DNA of 64,000 nucleotides from Cylindrotheca closterium. Its lineage: Eukaryota > Bacillariophyta > Bacillariophyceae > Bacillariales > Bacillariaceae. Location of the stretch: assembly GCA_933822405.4 (NCBI GenBank), contig CAKOGP040000113.1, forward strand, positions 209,183 to 273,182, in the 5' to 3' direction. Under the pieces are notes generated by a model. It had not been told where the DNA came from. It ran no database searches and saw nothing but the letters and a program-made list of their open reading frames with translations. Of this stretch, positions 1 to 9,410 are shown one piece after another. Positions within the stretch are counted from its first letter, which is position 1; each line of letters begins with the position of its first letter. Both the position numbers and the translations under genes were made by a program.

Positions 1-161
1 CATCGTTTGGTTTGACTCCTGCGACCGATGACGTACTTTTCGTCACTCTGTTTCTCCATTTACTACATGTGAACATCAATTTGCGGCTTCTTTTCAAGCC
101 GCGAATCTCTTCATCTTCAACTTCCTCATCATCATCACCACGCGCACTTTTCAATAAAACA

Positions 162-1271
162 ATGGCGCTTGAGTCAATAAGTAAAAGAACAGACAAGATT
201 CTAATTTTGTTACTCCTATTCGTTGCTTCTGCTGATGCGCTAAATGGGAGGATCTCGCATCTGGGTCGGCCCGTGCCGAAAACAGTGACGCTAACGCCTT
301 CAACACACGATACTGTTAATACCTTGAATCTATTGCACACATCGAAAGAGGATGCTATCCAAATAGAGTCAGAGATTGATGTTATTGAAAACAATTCCAC
401 TCTGGAAGAAAACATCTTAAGACAGCTGGATAAGAAAACAATAGCAATTGGCTCATTTGCAACCGGTCTTGTCAGTGTTTCAGCTTTGGCTAAATTTGGA
501 ATATTGAATGGCCCATTGGATACCTCGAGCCAAACATATGGCGCTTACACAAGTGGATTGATCGGTCAAGACATTGGGATGACAATCTTGACTGCATTCC
601 TCGGATATGCTTTGGTCAAGTTGATATCACTGGGTTACGAAAAGGATTTGTATGGATCAAAGGTCTCAAGGAAACTGTCACACGTTCTTTCAGCCCCACT
701 TTTCATGGTCTTTTATCCACTCTTCTCTGCCGCCGATGGGAGCCGTTTTTTTGCGGGTGTAGTCATCATGTCAAACATTATTCGTCTGTATCTTGCAGGC
801 ATTGGCCTGGATGAAAAACTCGCCAATTCAGTAAGCCGATCGGGAGACAAATCAGAAGCATTGGAAGGACCATTCATCTATGTCTGCCTGTTCGAAATAT
901 TTACACTTCTATTCTGGAGGAACAGTCCTATCGGCGCAGTTGCGATTTCTACGATGGCTGCGGGAGACGGAATGGCTGATTTGGTTGGAAGAAAGTTTGG
1001 ACGAAACAACAAATGGTGGTTTTCGAAGGAGAAGTCAATAGCCGGGACAGTTGCCTTTGTGGTAGCATCGGCCCTGACATCGTTTGGAGTTGTGCAGCTG
1101 TTCACGACAACAGGCTATATACAATCTGCACTGCTCCCTATTGAGCTCTTGACACGTGTATCCATCATTAGTGTGATATGTGCTCTGGTTGAGTTGCTTC
1201 CATTCGGGGACGACAATTACAATGTACCTATAACTGCTGCTATCCTTGCAAGCCTACTCTTGCAGTATTGA
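162..1271 (+). CDS. Phytol/prenol kinase-like membrane protein (VTE5/FOLK family)
   Basis: Predicted 369-aa polytopic membrane protein of the phytol/farnesol/dolichol kinase family, whose plant members phosphorylate free phytol using CTP to feed tocopherol and chlorophyll salvage. The family signature sits in the C-terminal half: MAAGDGMADLVGRKFG followed by KEKSIAGTVAF, preceded by the conserved RKLSHVLSAPLF stretch. I chose the ATG at 162 because the frame upstream has no ATG, and this start gives a hydrophobic leader (ILILLLLFVASADA) typical of a signal peptide. About six to seven membrane segments follow. No intron is needed. A TGACGT hexamer lies at 29-34 in the upstream region. Farnesol kinase or dolichol kinase are the alternative assignments; the short length favours the phytol/farnesol branch. 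Confidence 0.8.
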   Translation: MALESISKRTDKILILLLLFVASADALNGRISHLGRPVPKTVTLTPSTHDTVNTLNLLHTSKEDAIQIESEIDVIENNSTLEENILRQLDKKTIAIGSFATGLVSVSALAKFGILNGPLDTSSQTYGAYTSGLIGQDIGMTILTAFLGYALVKLISLGYEKDLYGSKVSRKLSHVLSAPLFMVFYPLFSAADGSRFFAGVVIMSNIIRLYLAGIGLDEKLANSVSRSGDKSEALEGPFIYVCLFEIFTLLFWRNSPIGAVAISTMAAGDGMADLVGRKFGRNNKWWFSKEKSIAGTVAFVVASALTSFGVVQLFTTTGYIQSALLPIELLTRVSIISVICALVELLPFGDDNYNVPITAAILASLLLQY

Positions 1272-1619
1272 AATACAGTGCAGAAGAACAACTAAACCAA
1301 CTTAAATAGCAAGGTCTTCAGTCTAGAACTTTGATATGGTGATTGAAATATGAATCTATATAAAAGGTATTTGCCTCTAATTGAAATCTTTTGTCAGGTG
1401 TCCCGTCTCCATCGAATAGATGGTTCGACTCGACTCCGTCATTCTGCATGATATATGGAATACCACGCGCATCGAAATCAGAAAGCAGCAAATGGTGGGA
1501 ATGTTTTGTAGATGCGGCGATCTTCCCGTCGCAATCTGAGTGGTGATATGTGGCTGCATTGCATTGAGCTACATCAAACCACCGCCACCACTAACAACTA
1601 AACATTCCCGAAATTAACC

Positions 1620-2309
1620 TCAGGTATTAAGTGCGGGCAAATCCGACAATGACTTTGCTTGCCCTGGTTTCATCTTTCTCTTTCCCGGTCGCATATTACT
1701 GCTCCCGCCCTTCCTTGCCTTTGCTTCGAGCGCATTGCGAAGATTGGACGAAGAATCCTACACACAAGACAGACGGGACAAGGTACGATCAGTCAAACAG
1801 GTGCTAAAATGCCAAATGAACATGACGAGCCATGATCGACTTACATCGTTCTCCTTCAAATAATTGAGATCGAAGAGAGACGCCCAATATCCCTTCGTCA
1901 TTTGGATCAAAGTGAAGGGGTTCAAAATTGCTCCCAAAATGTATGGAAGCGAGAATAGTTTTAGCCCACGTGACTTTTTCTTTTTGGGTTTGGAAGCGGC
2001 CAATCCTGAAGCGACTGCCTTCTTTGCTGCCTTGGTAACTTTCTTTTGCGTCGCCTTTACCAAGGTTTCTTCTTCCTCCTCCTCTTCTTCTTCATCGTAG
2101 TCGCTGCTCTCAATATCCGACATCTCTGCGTCGACGACAGCAGCAGCTCCTCCTCGGGAGACCAACATCGGAGAGAACTGGCTCGTATGTGATGGACAAA
2201 CAAAACTCATGGAAGGTCCACCCATGAGTGTTCTAGCTTCCACAGAAAAGAAGCATAATGTGGATAGGTATGCCAATAGGGCAACCAAAGATATTATCTT
2301 GGACGCCAT
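1620..2309 (-). CDS. Unrecognised secreted/organellar protein with acidic tract
   Basis: Two-exon gene of 200 aa: exons 2309-1845 and 1757-1620, intron 1758-1844 with a perfect GTAAGT donor and a GTGTAG acceptor, phase 0. Continuing the first exon unspliced would add only a short tail, whereas splicing gives a basic 45-aa C-terminus ending in a clean TGA. The N-terminus is a signal peptide (IISLVALLAYLSTLCFFSVEA). A run of about ten glutamates follows (from DYDEEEEE), then a lysine-rich block (KPKKKKSRGLK) and one hydrophobic segment (LPYILGAILNPFTLI). I do not recognise the family. It is divergent from LSG1 across about 300 bp and convergent with the phytol-kinase-like gene. The mixed acidic/basic layout looks like a protein-interaction linker, but that is inference. 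Confidence 0.7.
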
Positions 2310-2611
2310 TCTTGATGAACAATGTGTCTCGCTATATTCCTTTCAAGTTTCGTTGGAAGTGATGTCCGTTTGGTGGCACTGACAGACGTGCCACGTGTAA
2401 AACTGCTCGCTTTCAAAGCGCGCGAAAAAGAAAAGCACAGGCACCAAACATGGGAATAATTGCGGGTGGCCATTCATTATTTGAAACGTTCATCGATTTA
2501 TTCTTCTCGGATCTTGACAACACGACCAACTTGTCAAGTGTTCCTTTCGCCTTTCTCTGTCATTGATCACTACAGTACAGTCAATACTTAGTTGAAGCAG
2601 TTCACGCCAAA

Positions 2612-4591
2612 ATGCCCCGTAATCAAGGAACCTCGCGAAAGGGGAAACCAAAGAAACATGAACGGGCTGCTGGAATGGGTCGAGCTCTCCAAAAGTCGCG
2701 GGGGCGAAAGCACATACCTTCCGCCAGTACAGGAGGTATGGCGATGCGACAAGGTGTCGACTCTATCAATATTGAAAAGGAAGACAATAGGGCGTCTGTG
2801 CTGCAACTGAATGATTTGGATGACTTTCTGATTCAAGCGGAGATGGCTAACCGTGACTTTGTTTCCGAAAAGGAGCGATTTGTCGTGTTGGACTCTACCA
2901 CGCAAGCACATGAGTACGAGGAGGAACGTGTTGAGAGTGTATCATGGGACGACCGAGCGATCAAAGGAGCAAACACATTTGCCTTTCAAGAGCTTAGTGT
3001 TCCAAGACGACCAGCTTGGGACGAAACAACGACAGCACAAGAATTGGATGCCCGAGAAAAGGAAGCCTTTCTAGAATGGCGACGTGCTATTGCACTAAAG
3101 GAGGAAGAAATTGCACTCAAGGGACACGCTGGGCTTGGAGTGACTCCATTTGAAAAGAATTTAGAGATTTGGCGTCAACTATGGCGTGTGATGGAGAGAT
3201 GTTCCTGTATTGTCCAAATCGTCGACGCCAGAAATCCACTCTTTTATTTGTCAAAAGATTTGCGAAAATATGCTACCGAGGAATTAGGCAAACCCATGAT
3301 TCTATTGGTGAACAAGAGTGACTATCTCTCGCCTCGGCAACGGCAAGCATGGCATGAGTACTTTTCGCTACCCGAACACCAATGGGATCATGTTTTCTTC
3401 TCGGCTCACGAACAACAAAAAATTTTGGATGAAGCTTCTGAGCCTACCGATAGTGCAGCTTCTAGTGATACCGCTACACCGCCCAGTGCAACTAGCGACA
3501 TTGGAGTGGACGTCCCTCTAAGTCGTCAAGGGCTTATCAGTTGGCTCATGGAATACGCCGCGAAGTACAACTGTGATCTTGATACCAAATATGGCCGTAT
3601 CCCATTCGGAATGGTTGGGTTTCCCAATGTTGGTAAATCTTCCGTCATTAATGTCTTGATGGGTAACGCGAAGCATGCTCACGGTGTCACCCGCGTTGGG
3701 GTTGCCGCAATGCCCGGAAAAACCAAGCACTTTCAAACCCTACTTCTTCCAGACAGGGACGACATTCTTTTATGCGATTGTCCAGGTCTTGTCTTCCCAT
3801 CCTTTGTCAACAATACTGCTGATCTCATTGCAGCTGGTGTCTACCCCATTGCTCAAATGAGAGACCCTTGGCCAGTTATGAACCTTTTGTGTCGACGCAT
3901 TCCCAGAGAGGTGCTGAATGCTCAGTATGGAATCCAAATCCCCATGCCAACGGCAGATAGCATGTTACAGGTCAAAGATGGCACCATCCCACCACCAACC
4001 GCCGAGGAATTCCTCAATACGTATTGCGTTGCCCGAAGTCTTTTTGCTGCCTCCAGTGGTGTACCCGATGTTCAACGTGCATCTCGGATGATCATCAAGG
4101 AATATGCAACTGGAAAGCTTTTGTACTGTCACTCTCCACCTGATTTTGATTATGATGATTTTCAAAAGGAGACCATGCTCACCGCGATTCAAAACACGAA
4201 AAAACTTAGAGAAAAACTGGGAGCAATCGATGCACTTGTCCCTGGCGACAATGGGGAAGCTAGTGCTTCAGTGGTATCCGACGAGAGCGACGACGAAAAA
4301 CCGAATGATGTGGACCTGGATGCAGTTGATGACGACGACATGTTGTTTGAGTTGATGGGAGAGCCAGAGTCATCAAATCAGAGTGCGGCCAAACCTGGAA
4401 AGAAAAAGAAATGGGGAAAGAAGGGACGAAAGTTGAGAAACAAGGACCCTTATGGGTGTCATTCCACTCCAGACGACAGTCTGGGAGGCAGCAGTACTGC
4501 TGTGGTTGGAGTTTCTGTCAGTGCTGGAAAGTATGGCAAGAAAGGATACACGCGACCAACTACCTACAGCGGCGCAAGAAGTGTTGCCTAA
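2612..4591 (+). CDS. LSG1: Large-subunit GTPase LSG1 (60S ribosome export/maturation)
   Basis: Single-exon 659-aa circularly permuted GTPase. Family members release the export adaptor Nmd3 from pre-60S ribosomal subunits in the cytoplasm. G motifs run in the permuted order: G4 NKSD at residues 234-237, then G1 GFPNVGKSS at about 336-344, the G2 region GVTRVGVAAMPGKTKHFQT, and G3 DCPG at 389-392. The N-terminus (MPRNQGTSRKGKPKK) is basic, as in LSG1, and an acidic block precedes a basic C-terminus (KKKKWGKKGRKLRNKD). Length matches yeast and human LSG1 (about 640-660 aa). ATG at 2612 is the first in frame. A TACAGTACAG element lies at 2571-2580 just upstream. MTG1 or Nug1-type GTPases are less likely given the C-terminal extension. 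Confidence 0.95.
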   Translation: MPRNQGTSRKGKPKKHERAAGMGRALQKSRGRKHIPSASTGGMAMRQGVDSINIEKEDNRASVLQLNDLDDFLIQAEMANRDFVSEKERFVVLDSTTQAHEYEEERVESVSWDDRAIKGANTFAFQELSVPRRPAWDETTTAQELDAREKEAFLEWRRAIALKEEEIALKGHAGLGVTPFEKNLEIWRQLWRVMERCSCIVQIVDARNPLFYLSKDLRKYATEELGKPMILLVNKSDYLSPRQRQAWHEYFSLPEHQWDHVFFSAHEQQKILDEASEPTDSAASSDTATPPSATSDIGVDVPLSRQGLISWLMEYAAKYNCDLDTKYGRIPFGMVGFPNVGKSSVINVLMGNAKHAHGVTRVGVAAMPGKTKHFQTLLLPDRDDILLCDCPGLVFPSFVNNTADLIAAGVYPIAQMRDPWPVMNLLCRRIPREVLNAQYGIQIPMPTADSMLQVKDGTIPPPTAEEFLNTYCVARSLFAASSGVPDVQRASRMIIKEYATGKLLYCHSPPDFDYDDFQKETMLTAIQNTKKLREKLGAIDALVPGDNGEASASVVSDESDDEKPNDVDLDAVDDDDMLFELMGEPESSNQSAAKPGKKKKWGKKGRKLRNKDPYGCHSTPDDSLGGSSTAVVGVSVSAGKYGKKGYTRPTTYSGARSVA

Positions 4592-5045
4592 GAATACTAA
4601 CCAACGTCTTTAGAAACATCATTCGCTGTTGCCATATTGTCTTTTTTCTTTTTCTGTGGGCATATTCTTTGGGGAGCTAGTTGATCTGACTGGAGTTTAG
4701 TATTGAAGTAGTGCTCAATGCCATGTTCGACATGTACTGTATGTTATGGGTGCTAACTACAGTGCGGAATCTCGATAGAGGCAGTCGAAGATAGGCATGC
4801 GGAGGGTTAACATATATCATTCAAGAGAGTGATACTGTGGGTGATGATTCAGATAGTATTGGTACCTGGTACTACTGTAGTGCCTTCTACCGCAGCAGAT
4901 ATTCAGAAGCGGACGCAGACTGACGCTCGGGAGTAAAGTCAGTCACGTTTTGAGTTTTTGTTTTCTCCAACAATGAAAATGCATGCAATGGCCATTTTTA
5001 CGACGACTGACTTTCAATCATTCTTTCTGTGCAAAATAATCAACA
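4592..5045 (+). other. Intergenic region between LSG1 and the TCAIM-like gene
   Basis: 454 bp without a convincing reading frame. It holds the 3' flank of LSG1, a CATGTACTGTATG stretch near 4730 and a GGTACCTGGTACTACTGTAG stretch at 4861-4880. These belong to a GTAC-rich motif recurring in several intergenic regions here. The last 100 bp are A/T-rich and probably hold the promoter and 5'UTR of the next gene. Confidence 0.5.
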
Positions 5046-6467
5046 ATGTCTCAACAGGCACTCTCTCGCTCGACCTATGTTGGAAACGTTCGAAGGGCTG
5101 TATTGTTGAGGGCCCATCCCGACAGGTTTCGAAGTCATGGAGATGATGAGCGCCGACGAAGGCAAGAAACTTTGTTGAAAGAGTTAGGTGCACGAATATC
5201 AGAAAGTGACTTTAGCGATTATACAACTTACAGAAAAAGCCAAATTCCATTCCGAAAAGGCCCTTCACGGTTTATTCCGTTCGCCCTTGAGAGGAGGGAT
5301 GGGTCGATTCTCGATGACAAACTTGACATCAATGATTCTGTGGAAGGGATATTGCAAAGTCTAGCAAATTTGTTGAAAAAGTCTGGAGCGGTGCCACCGA
5401 AACCTCCTCCCGCAGACGAGCCGGTATTTAATCAGGACGCAAACATATTTGATATGCCGCAGTTTGACGCAATCGATCGCCGTTTTGACTTGAATACGGC
5501 GAAAGGAAGAAACCTACTTTCATTTGTTGACGGACTTGACAGTTCGGAGGTGGAAAGACGTCGAACATCTCGTTTGGACGCTGTGGCAATAGCTTCAGTT
5601 GCTCGTCAAATGTACTCGTTTCAAGCAATTGATGGCATCCGTCTCGGTTGGAGTTCACAAAATTTTGCAGTTCTTGTTTCTAGTGTGGTCAGCCTCCATG
5701 AAGAGCACAGCAAGAAGTTCAATGTCACATCCTTCTACCCACTACGATTGGTATTTACACCAGATGAAATGCGAGATCCATTAGATCTTCACGGAGGAAC
5801 AATCTACCTCCACCCTGCAGATACGCAACTTCAGTGGCTTAACGTGCTGCAAGAAGTCACCGAATCAAAGCTTCTAGAGTTGGAGCACAACAGAGAAATG
5901 GCAAACCAACGAACCTCGTTGCTCCAGAATGCTTTGGGTGTCAAGGTGGTAAAAGGGTATTCCTGTTCGTCAAGGGAATATCACATATTCCTGGCAAAAA
6001 TGGCTGAAAGCCTCAGCGAAACACTAGATTCTACAAATGATGAATCAACCGCACTTCAAGTGGAGAGCTTGCGAGTGGTTGTTGAATCGCCATCAGCCTC
6101 CCGACGAATTCGATTGACAGAAGAAGGTTACATACGGGGAAATAGTGCCATGTCAGAGTCAGATCTCAGAAAAGCAATCGCTAGGCTAGCCCACGATGCA
6201 CAGGATCGAATGAAGCAGGAAAAAGAGTACACGGAGAAGTGCAAGGAGATGACAAGGCAGATACAGTACAGTCTCGGTTTACAGCGCGTTTTTCGAAAGG
6301 GTGTCGTCAGCCGAAAGGAATTTCTCATTTCTCTAGGACGATTGCTGGAACAATCGTCTAATCTGGGAAACAGTTTATCAGGGTTTTCTTTGGGTATTGG
6401 GACCAGTGGCGTGTTTGCTCATTTGAGTGACGATGGTAGCTTGATCGTCCCCTATGATTGGAGATGA
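5046..6467 (+). CDS. TCAIM-like protein (DUF4460/DUF4461 type)
   Basis: Single-exon 473-aa protein. The start VGNVRRAVLLRAHPDRF resembles the J-like N-terminal DUF4460 region of TCAIM (T-cell activation inhibitor, mitochondrial), in which an HPD-containing helix pair is followed by a long DUF4461 domain. Here the HPD is seen at about residue 24-26. The middle holds a helical segment and the C-terminus ends in SDDGSLIVPYDWR, similar to the family's conserved aromatic tail. In animals the protein is mitochondrial; its biochemical role is not settled. No strong transmembrane segment is visible. ATG at 5046 is chosen because the family begins close to the HPD. The assignment rests on motif memory and not on alignment, so another J-like protein is possible. 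Confidence 0.6.
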   Translation: MSQQALSRSTYVGNVRRAVLLRAHPDRFRSHGDDERRRRQETLLKELGARISESDFSDYTTYRKSQIPFRKGPSRFIPFALERRDGSILDDKLDINDSVEGILQSLANLLKKSGAVPPKPPPADEPVFNQDANIFDMPQFDAIDRRFDLNTAKGRNLLSFVDGLDSSEVERRRTSRLDAVAIASVARQMYSFQAIDGIRLGWSSQNFAVLVSSVVSLHEEHSKKFNVTSFYPLRLVFTPDEMRDPLDLHGGTIYLHPADTQLQWLNVLQEVTESKLLELEHNREMANQRTSLLQNALGVKVVKGYSCSSREYHIFLAKMAESLSETLDSTNDESTALQVESLRVVVESPSASRRIRLTEEGYIRGNSAMSESDLRKAIARLAHDAQDRMKQEKEYTEKCKEMTRQIQYSLGLQRVFRKGVVSRKEFLISLGRLLEQSSNLGNSLSGFSLGIGTSGVFAHLSDDGSLIVPYDWR

Positions 6468-6534
6468 CACAACAGGAAATTTTAATGGAGACTCGTCAAT
6501 GCTTAGGACGCTCCTGTATCCCCAATGAGTTAGC

Positions 6535-6598
6535 GCTTGTTCTACGTCTTGCTTGTTCTACNNNNNNNNNNGCTTGTTCTACGTCTTGCTTGTTCTAC
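6535..6598. repeat. 27-bp direct repeat flanking a 10-N assembly gap
   Basis: The 27 bases at 6535-6561 (beginning GCTTGTTCTACGTC) are identical to those at 6572-6598, with exactly ten N between them. Each copy itself contains GCTTGTTCTAC twice. The pattern fits two contig ends that overlap but were not merged. The right copy holds the stop codon of the Mpv17-type gene (6595-6597). Confidence 0.9.
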
Positions 6599-7248
6599 TT
6601 CGTGGTAGTAATCCTCTTGGAATTCACGTAAGTCAGATACCCACTCCAAAAGACTGAGAGCACGTTCATATACAAAACCCTGAATTCCACTGGCACCAGT
6701 GAAAAGTTAATCACATTGACTGCTGGCCAAAACTTCCATGCCCCAAGAACTGTTGCGAAAAGCCGAGTTGTCAATTTCTCTCGGATACCTTTCAATCCAG
6801 AACCTTCAAGGATTGAACGCAGTGCGAAATATCCAAAGACAGTGAAAGGGCTAAAAATGATCGCATCAAGAAAGATTTGCGCGGCTAATGAAATTTTTGG
6901 ATCATTGAATGTAACCAACTTTCCAAACAAGATCTTGTACCAATAATGGGTCACCGGCCCAGACCAAACGAGTCCAGTTACAACAGCATGAACGAGTCTT
7001 TCCTTGTCCAACTTTTTCTGCTCTATTTGTTGTTCGTCAGCTCCCTGAGCGTTGTGTAGCAGATTTTGGCACACCATATCTGAGAGACCGTTCGTTGCGC
7101 AGGAAGTCAAGCTTTTCGTGACAAGTGGTTTGGTCACTAACATCCCCTTATACCATGACCACCCAGAACCAATGTCAAGAGCTGACGTTTGTTGAAGAAA
7201 GCAGAAAAGTGAAAGGATGGAAAATAAGAGTGACTTGAGTTTTATCAT
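6595..7248 (-). CDS. Mpv17/PMP22-family membrane protein
   Basis: Single-exon 217-aa protein of the Mpv17/PMP22/Sym1 family, small four-helix membrane proteins of mitochondria, peroxisomes or plastids proposed to act as channels. The family pattern is visible: an N-terminal WYKGMLVTKPLVTKSLTS, the VWSGPVTHYWYKIL segment, a DAIIFSPFTVFGYF helix, and the hallmark WKFWPAVNVINFSLVPVEFR followed by SVFWSGYLTYVNS. The start at 7248 (MIKLKSLLFSILSLFCF) is the first ATG in frame and gives an apparent signal peptide before the mature domain, suggesting secretory or plastid-membrane routing and not direct mitochondrial import. It is divergent from the MATE gene with about 200 bp between starts. Its stop codon lies inside the repeat beside the assembly gap. 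Confidence 0.88.
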   Translation of the reverse strand: MIKLKSLLFSILSLFCFLQQTSALDIGSGWSWYKGMLVTKPLVTKSLTSCATNGLSDMVCQNLLHNAQGADEQQIEQKKLDKERLVHAVVTGLVWSGPVTHYWYKILFGKLVTFNDPKISLAAQIFLDAIIFSPFTVFGYFALRSILEGSGLKGIREKLTTRLFATVLGAWKFWPAVNVINFSLVPVEFRVLYMNVLSVFWSGYLTYVNSKRITTTK

Positions 7249-7447
7249 GATTGAACGGCTGGTGATGGCCAATGAGCTTGATGCCTTGTAGAACAATGTT
7301 TGTCACAGCACCAACGACCAACGATGGTCTTGGTAAAATTCGAAATCCTAACCTCGTGGAGCTCCCCCAAAACGCTCAAGTTTTGGGGAGGGCACAAGAT
7401 GTAGTGAACAAAATCTTCGCACATCCAACAGAAACGATATACAAGCA

Positions 7448-9294
7448 ATGAGACCACTCTTGCTCTTACTGCTCTCCTTCCACAGCTCCTTGGCGTTCCA
7501 GGGAAATTATGTTAACTCGCTACGCAGTCCGTACCTAGTGAGGAACAAGGGTTCCATTCATCACTGGAGAACGACGGCAGTGGACGTAACTGAGGGGCAA
7601 CCAGATGATAATGAGGATATTGGAAGCCTTAAGAAGGGATTGACAAAAGAATTCTTTTCCATTGGTATCCCTGCCTTTGTTCAGCTTGCAGCTGAGCCTC
7701 TTGCTGCATTAGTGGATACGGCGTATCTCGGACGCTTAGGACCAGAGGTACGCAAATGATGGCACTGTGATCGTCGGAACAAAACAGTACGGCTCAATGT
7801 TTTCGAAGGTTCTTGGAGGTGCTGGGGTTGCAGTCTCAGCACAGTATGCTGTTTCCAAATTATACAATGATCCGCTGTTAAGATCAAGTATCTCATTGGT
7901 CGCTTCGCAAGATGGAAAAGCGAGAGGCAAAGATGCAGATATTGACCAGGCGAAGCAACTTTCTATCGCCGTCTCCTCGGCACTTCTCCTAGCTTTTTGT
8001 GTTGGTACAGTTCAGTTGGTTATCTACACCATTTTGGGAAGCTCAATCATCAGAGGTGAGTATTATTAGCTACTCGAAATGTTCGAAACAGTACATCTGA
8101 CATTGACTTGAACAACTTTGACCGTTGCCAACTACTTCATGTGTTAGGTATGGGACTGTCGCCGGCATCACCCATGTGGGAATCTGCTGTGAGCTATTTG
8201 AAAGTTCGTGCCTTAGGTACTCCTGCAGCGACGCTTTGGCTGGTAACCAATGGTATCTTTCGAGGACTTGGAGATACACGCACGCCGCTGATCTACAGTT
8301 TAATGTTTACAGGTTTGAACATCATTCTTGACCCCTTTTTCATCTTTACTCTCAAATTTGGGGCATCTGGTGCAGCTGCTGGTACCGCTATTGCACAATA
8401 CGCAGCATTAATCCCTTTGATGCTTGCCTTGAACAGGAAGGTCAAAATTGATGTATTGGGACAAGTCAAGGAACTTGGATCCTCGCTCAAAGCATATCTC
8501 AGGGCTGGAAGCCTTATCCTATTCAGAACTCTGGGAAAAGTTCTCGCTTATTCAGTGTGTGCCCGTCAAGGTAAGTTGTGGGCAGATGAAATTTAGCATA
8601 AAGACTTGATCTCATTCCATACTGTTCTTCGTCGTTGTCAGCTGCACTCCTTGGGACAGTTTCTGCTGCGGCGTACAACCTAACCTTCCAACTTGGGTTT
8701 GCTACTACCCAAATCTGCGAGGCAGTGGCTGTGGCAGTCCAGACTCTACTTGCGTGAGTGTCTTCATTTGGTTTTTGTGTTTTTCTTATTTCAGTGTTGC
8801 TCATCGATCGTGAGAGCAGTCGAGAGCTATCAGATACAACCACGTACTCAAAAAGGACAAAAGCCAAGCTCGTACGTCACCTCATCAACACATCTCTCTT
8901 GGTTGGTGGTGGCGTTGCAGCAACGCTTTCAATGACCACATTTTGGCAGATGGATTCTGTCTTGCGAGGCCTCACTACCAATGTAGCCGTTCAGGAAGCA
9001 TGCAGAGTGATCTTCCCTGCCGTGCTTGTCACGCAAGTTTTCAAGGGACTTGCTTACCCTGTCAATGGAATTGTTATGGGCGGTCTTGACTGGCTCTTCA
9101 CGATGGGCGCAATGTGGACTGCGAACATTGTCTGTGTCGGTATGATCAAGGGCTGGAGCTTGAATGGAGCCGTTAGTCTTGGTCAAATATGGTGGGCTCT
9201 AGCTGCTTTCATGGGCACTCAGGTGGTAACTGGAATCATACGGTATCAAAGCAAGACAGGGGTTTGGGCAGTCCTAAAAGCTGAGTCAGAATAA
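7448..9294 (+). CDS. MATE-family efflux transporter, plastid-type leader
   Basis: Five-exon gene encoding 518 aa: 7448-7747, 7809-8055, 8148-8570, 8642-8753, 8820-9294; introns of 61, 92, 71 and 66 nt. The protein resembles the DinF-like branch of MATE transporters, which export small organic molecules or drugs in exchange for cations. Visible family segments are PAFVQLAAEPLAALVDTAYL, LGGAGVAVSAQYAVSKLYND, FRGLGDTRTPLIY and VFKGLAYPVNGIVMGGLDW. The leader LLLLLLSFHSSLAFQGNY ends in a SLAF junction like diatom plastid presequences. Phases join cleanly across all exons. The last acceptor needs care: a pyrimidine-rich TTTCAG ends at 8794, but only the AG at 8818-8819 (or 8815-8816, a NAGNAG pair) keeps frame and yields ...QTLLARELSD. 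The substrate cannot be inferred. Confidence 0.85.
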
Positions 9295-9410
9295 TTTAGT
9301 CCCAATTCGCAAGAGTCAATTCTCACTTCAGTCCCGAATGTCGAACATGTTTCCTCCCAATAACACTTTCGTGCCATAAAATATTGTTCAAGGACACGCA
9401 TAGTGGCAAA

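Noticed and set aside
1377..1559. 60-codon minus-strand frame between the first two genes
   Set aside because: No protein features; it lies in the convergent 3' flank region.
7681..7930. Minus-strand frames inside the MATE gene
   Set aside because: They are shadows of the coding exons; the plus-strand exons carry family motifs and consistent splice phases.
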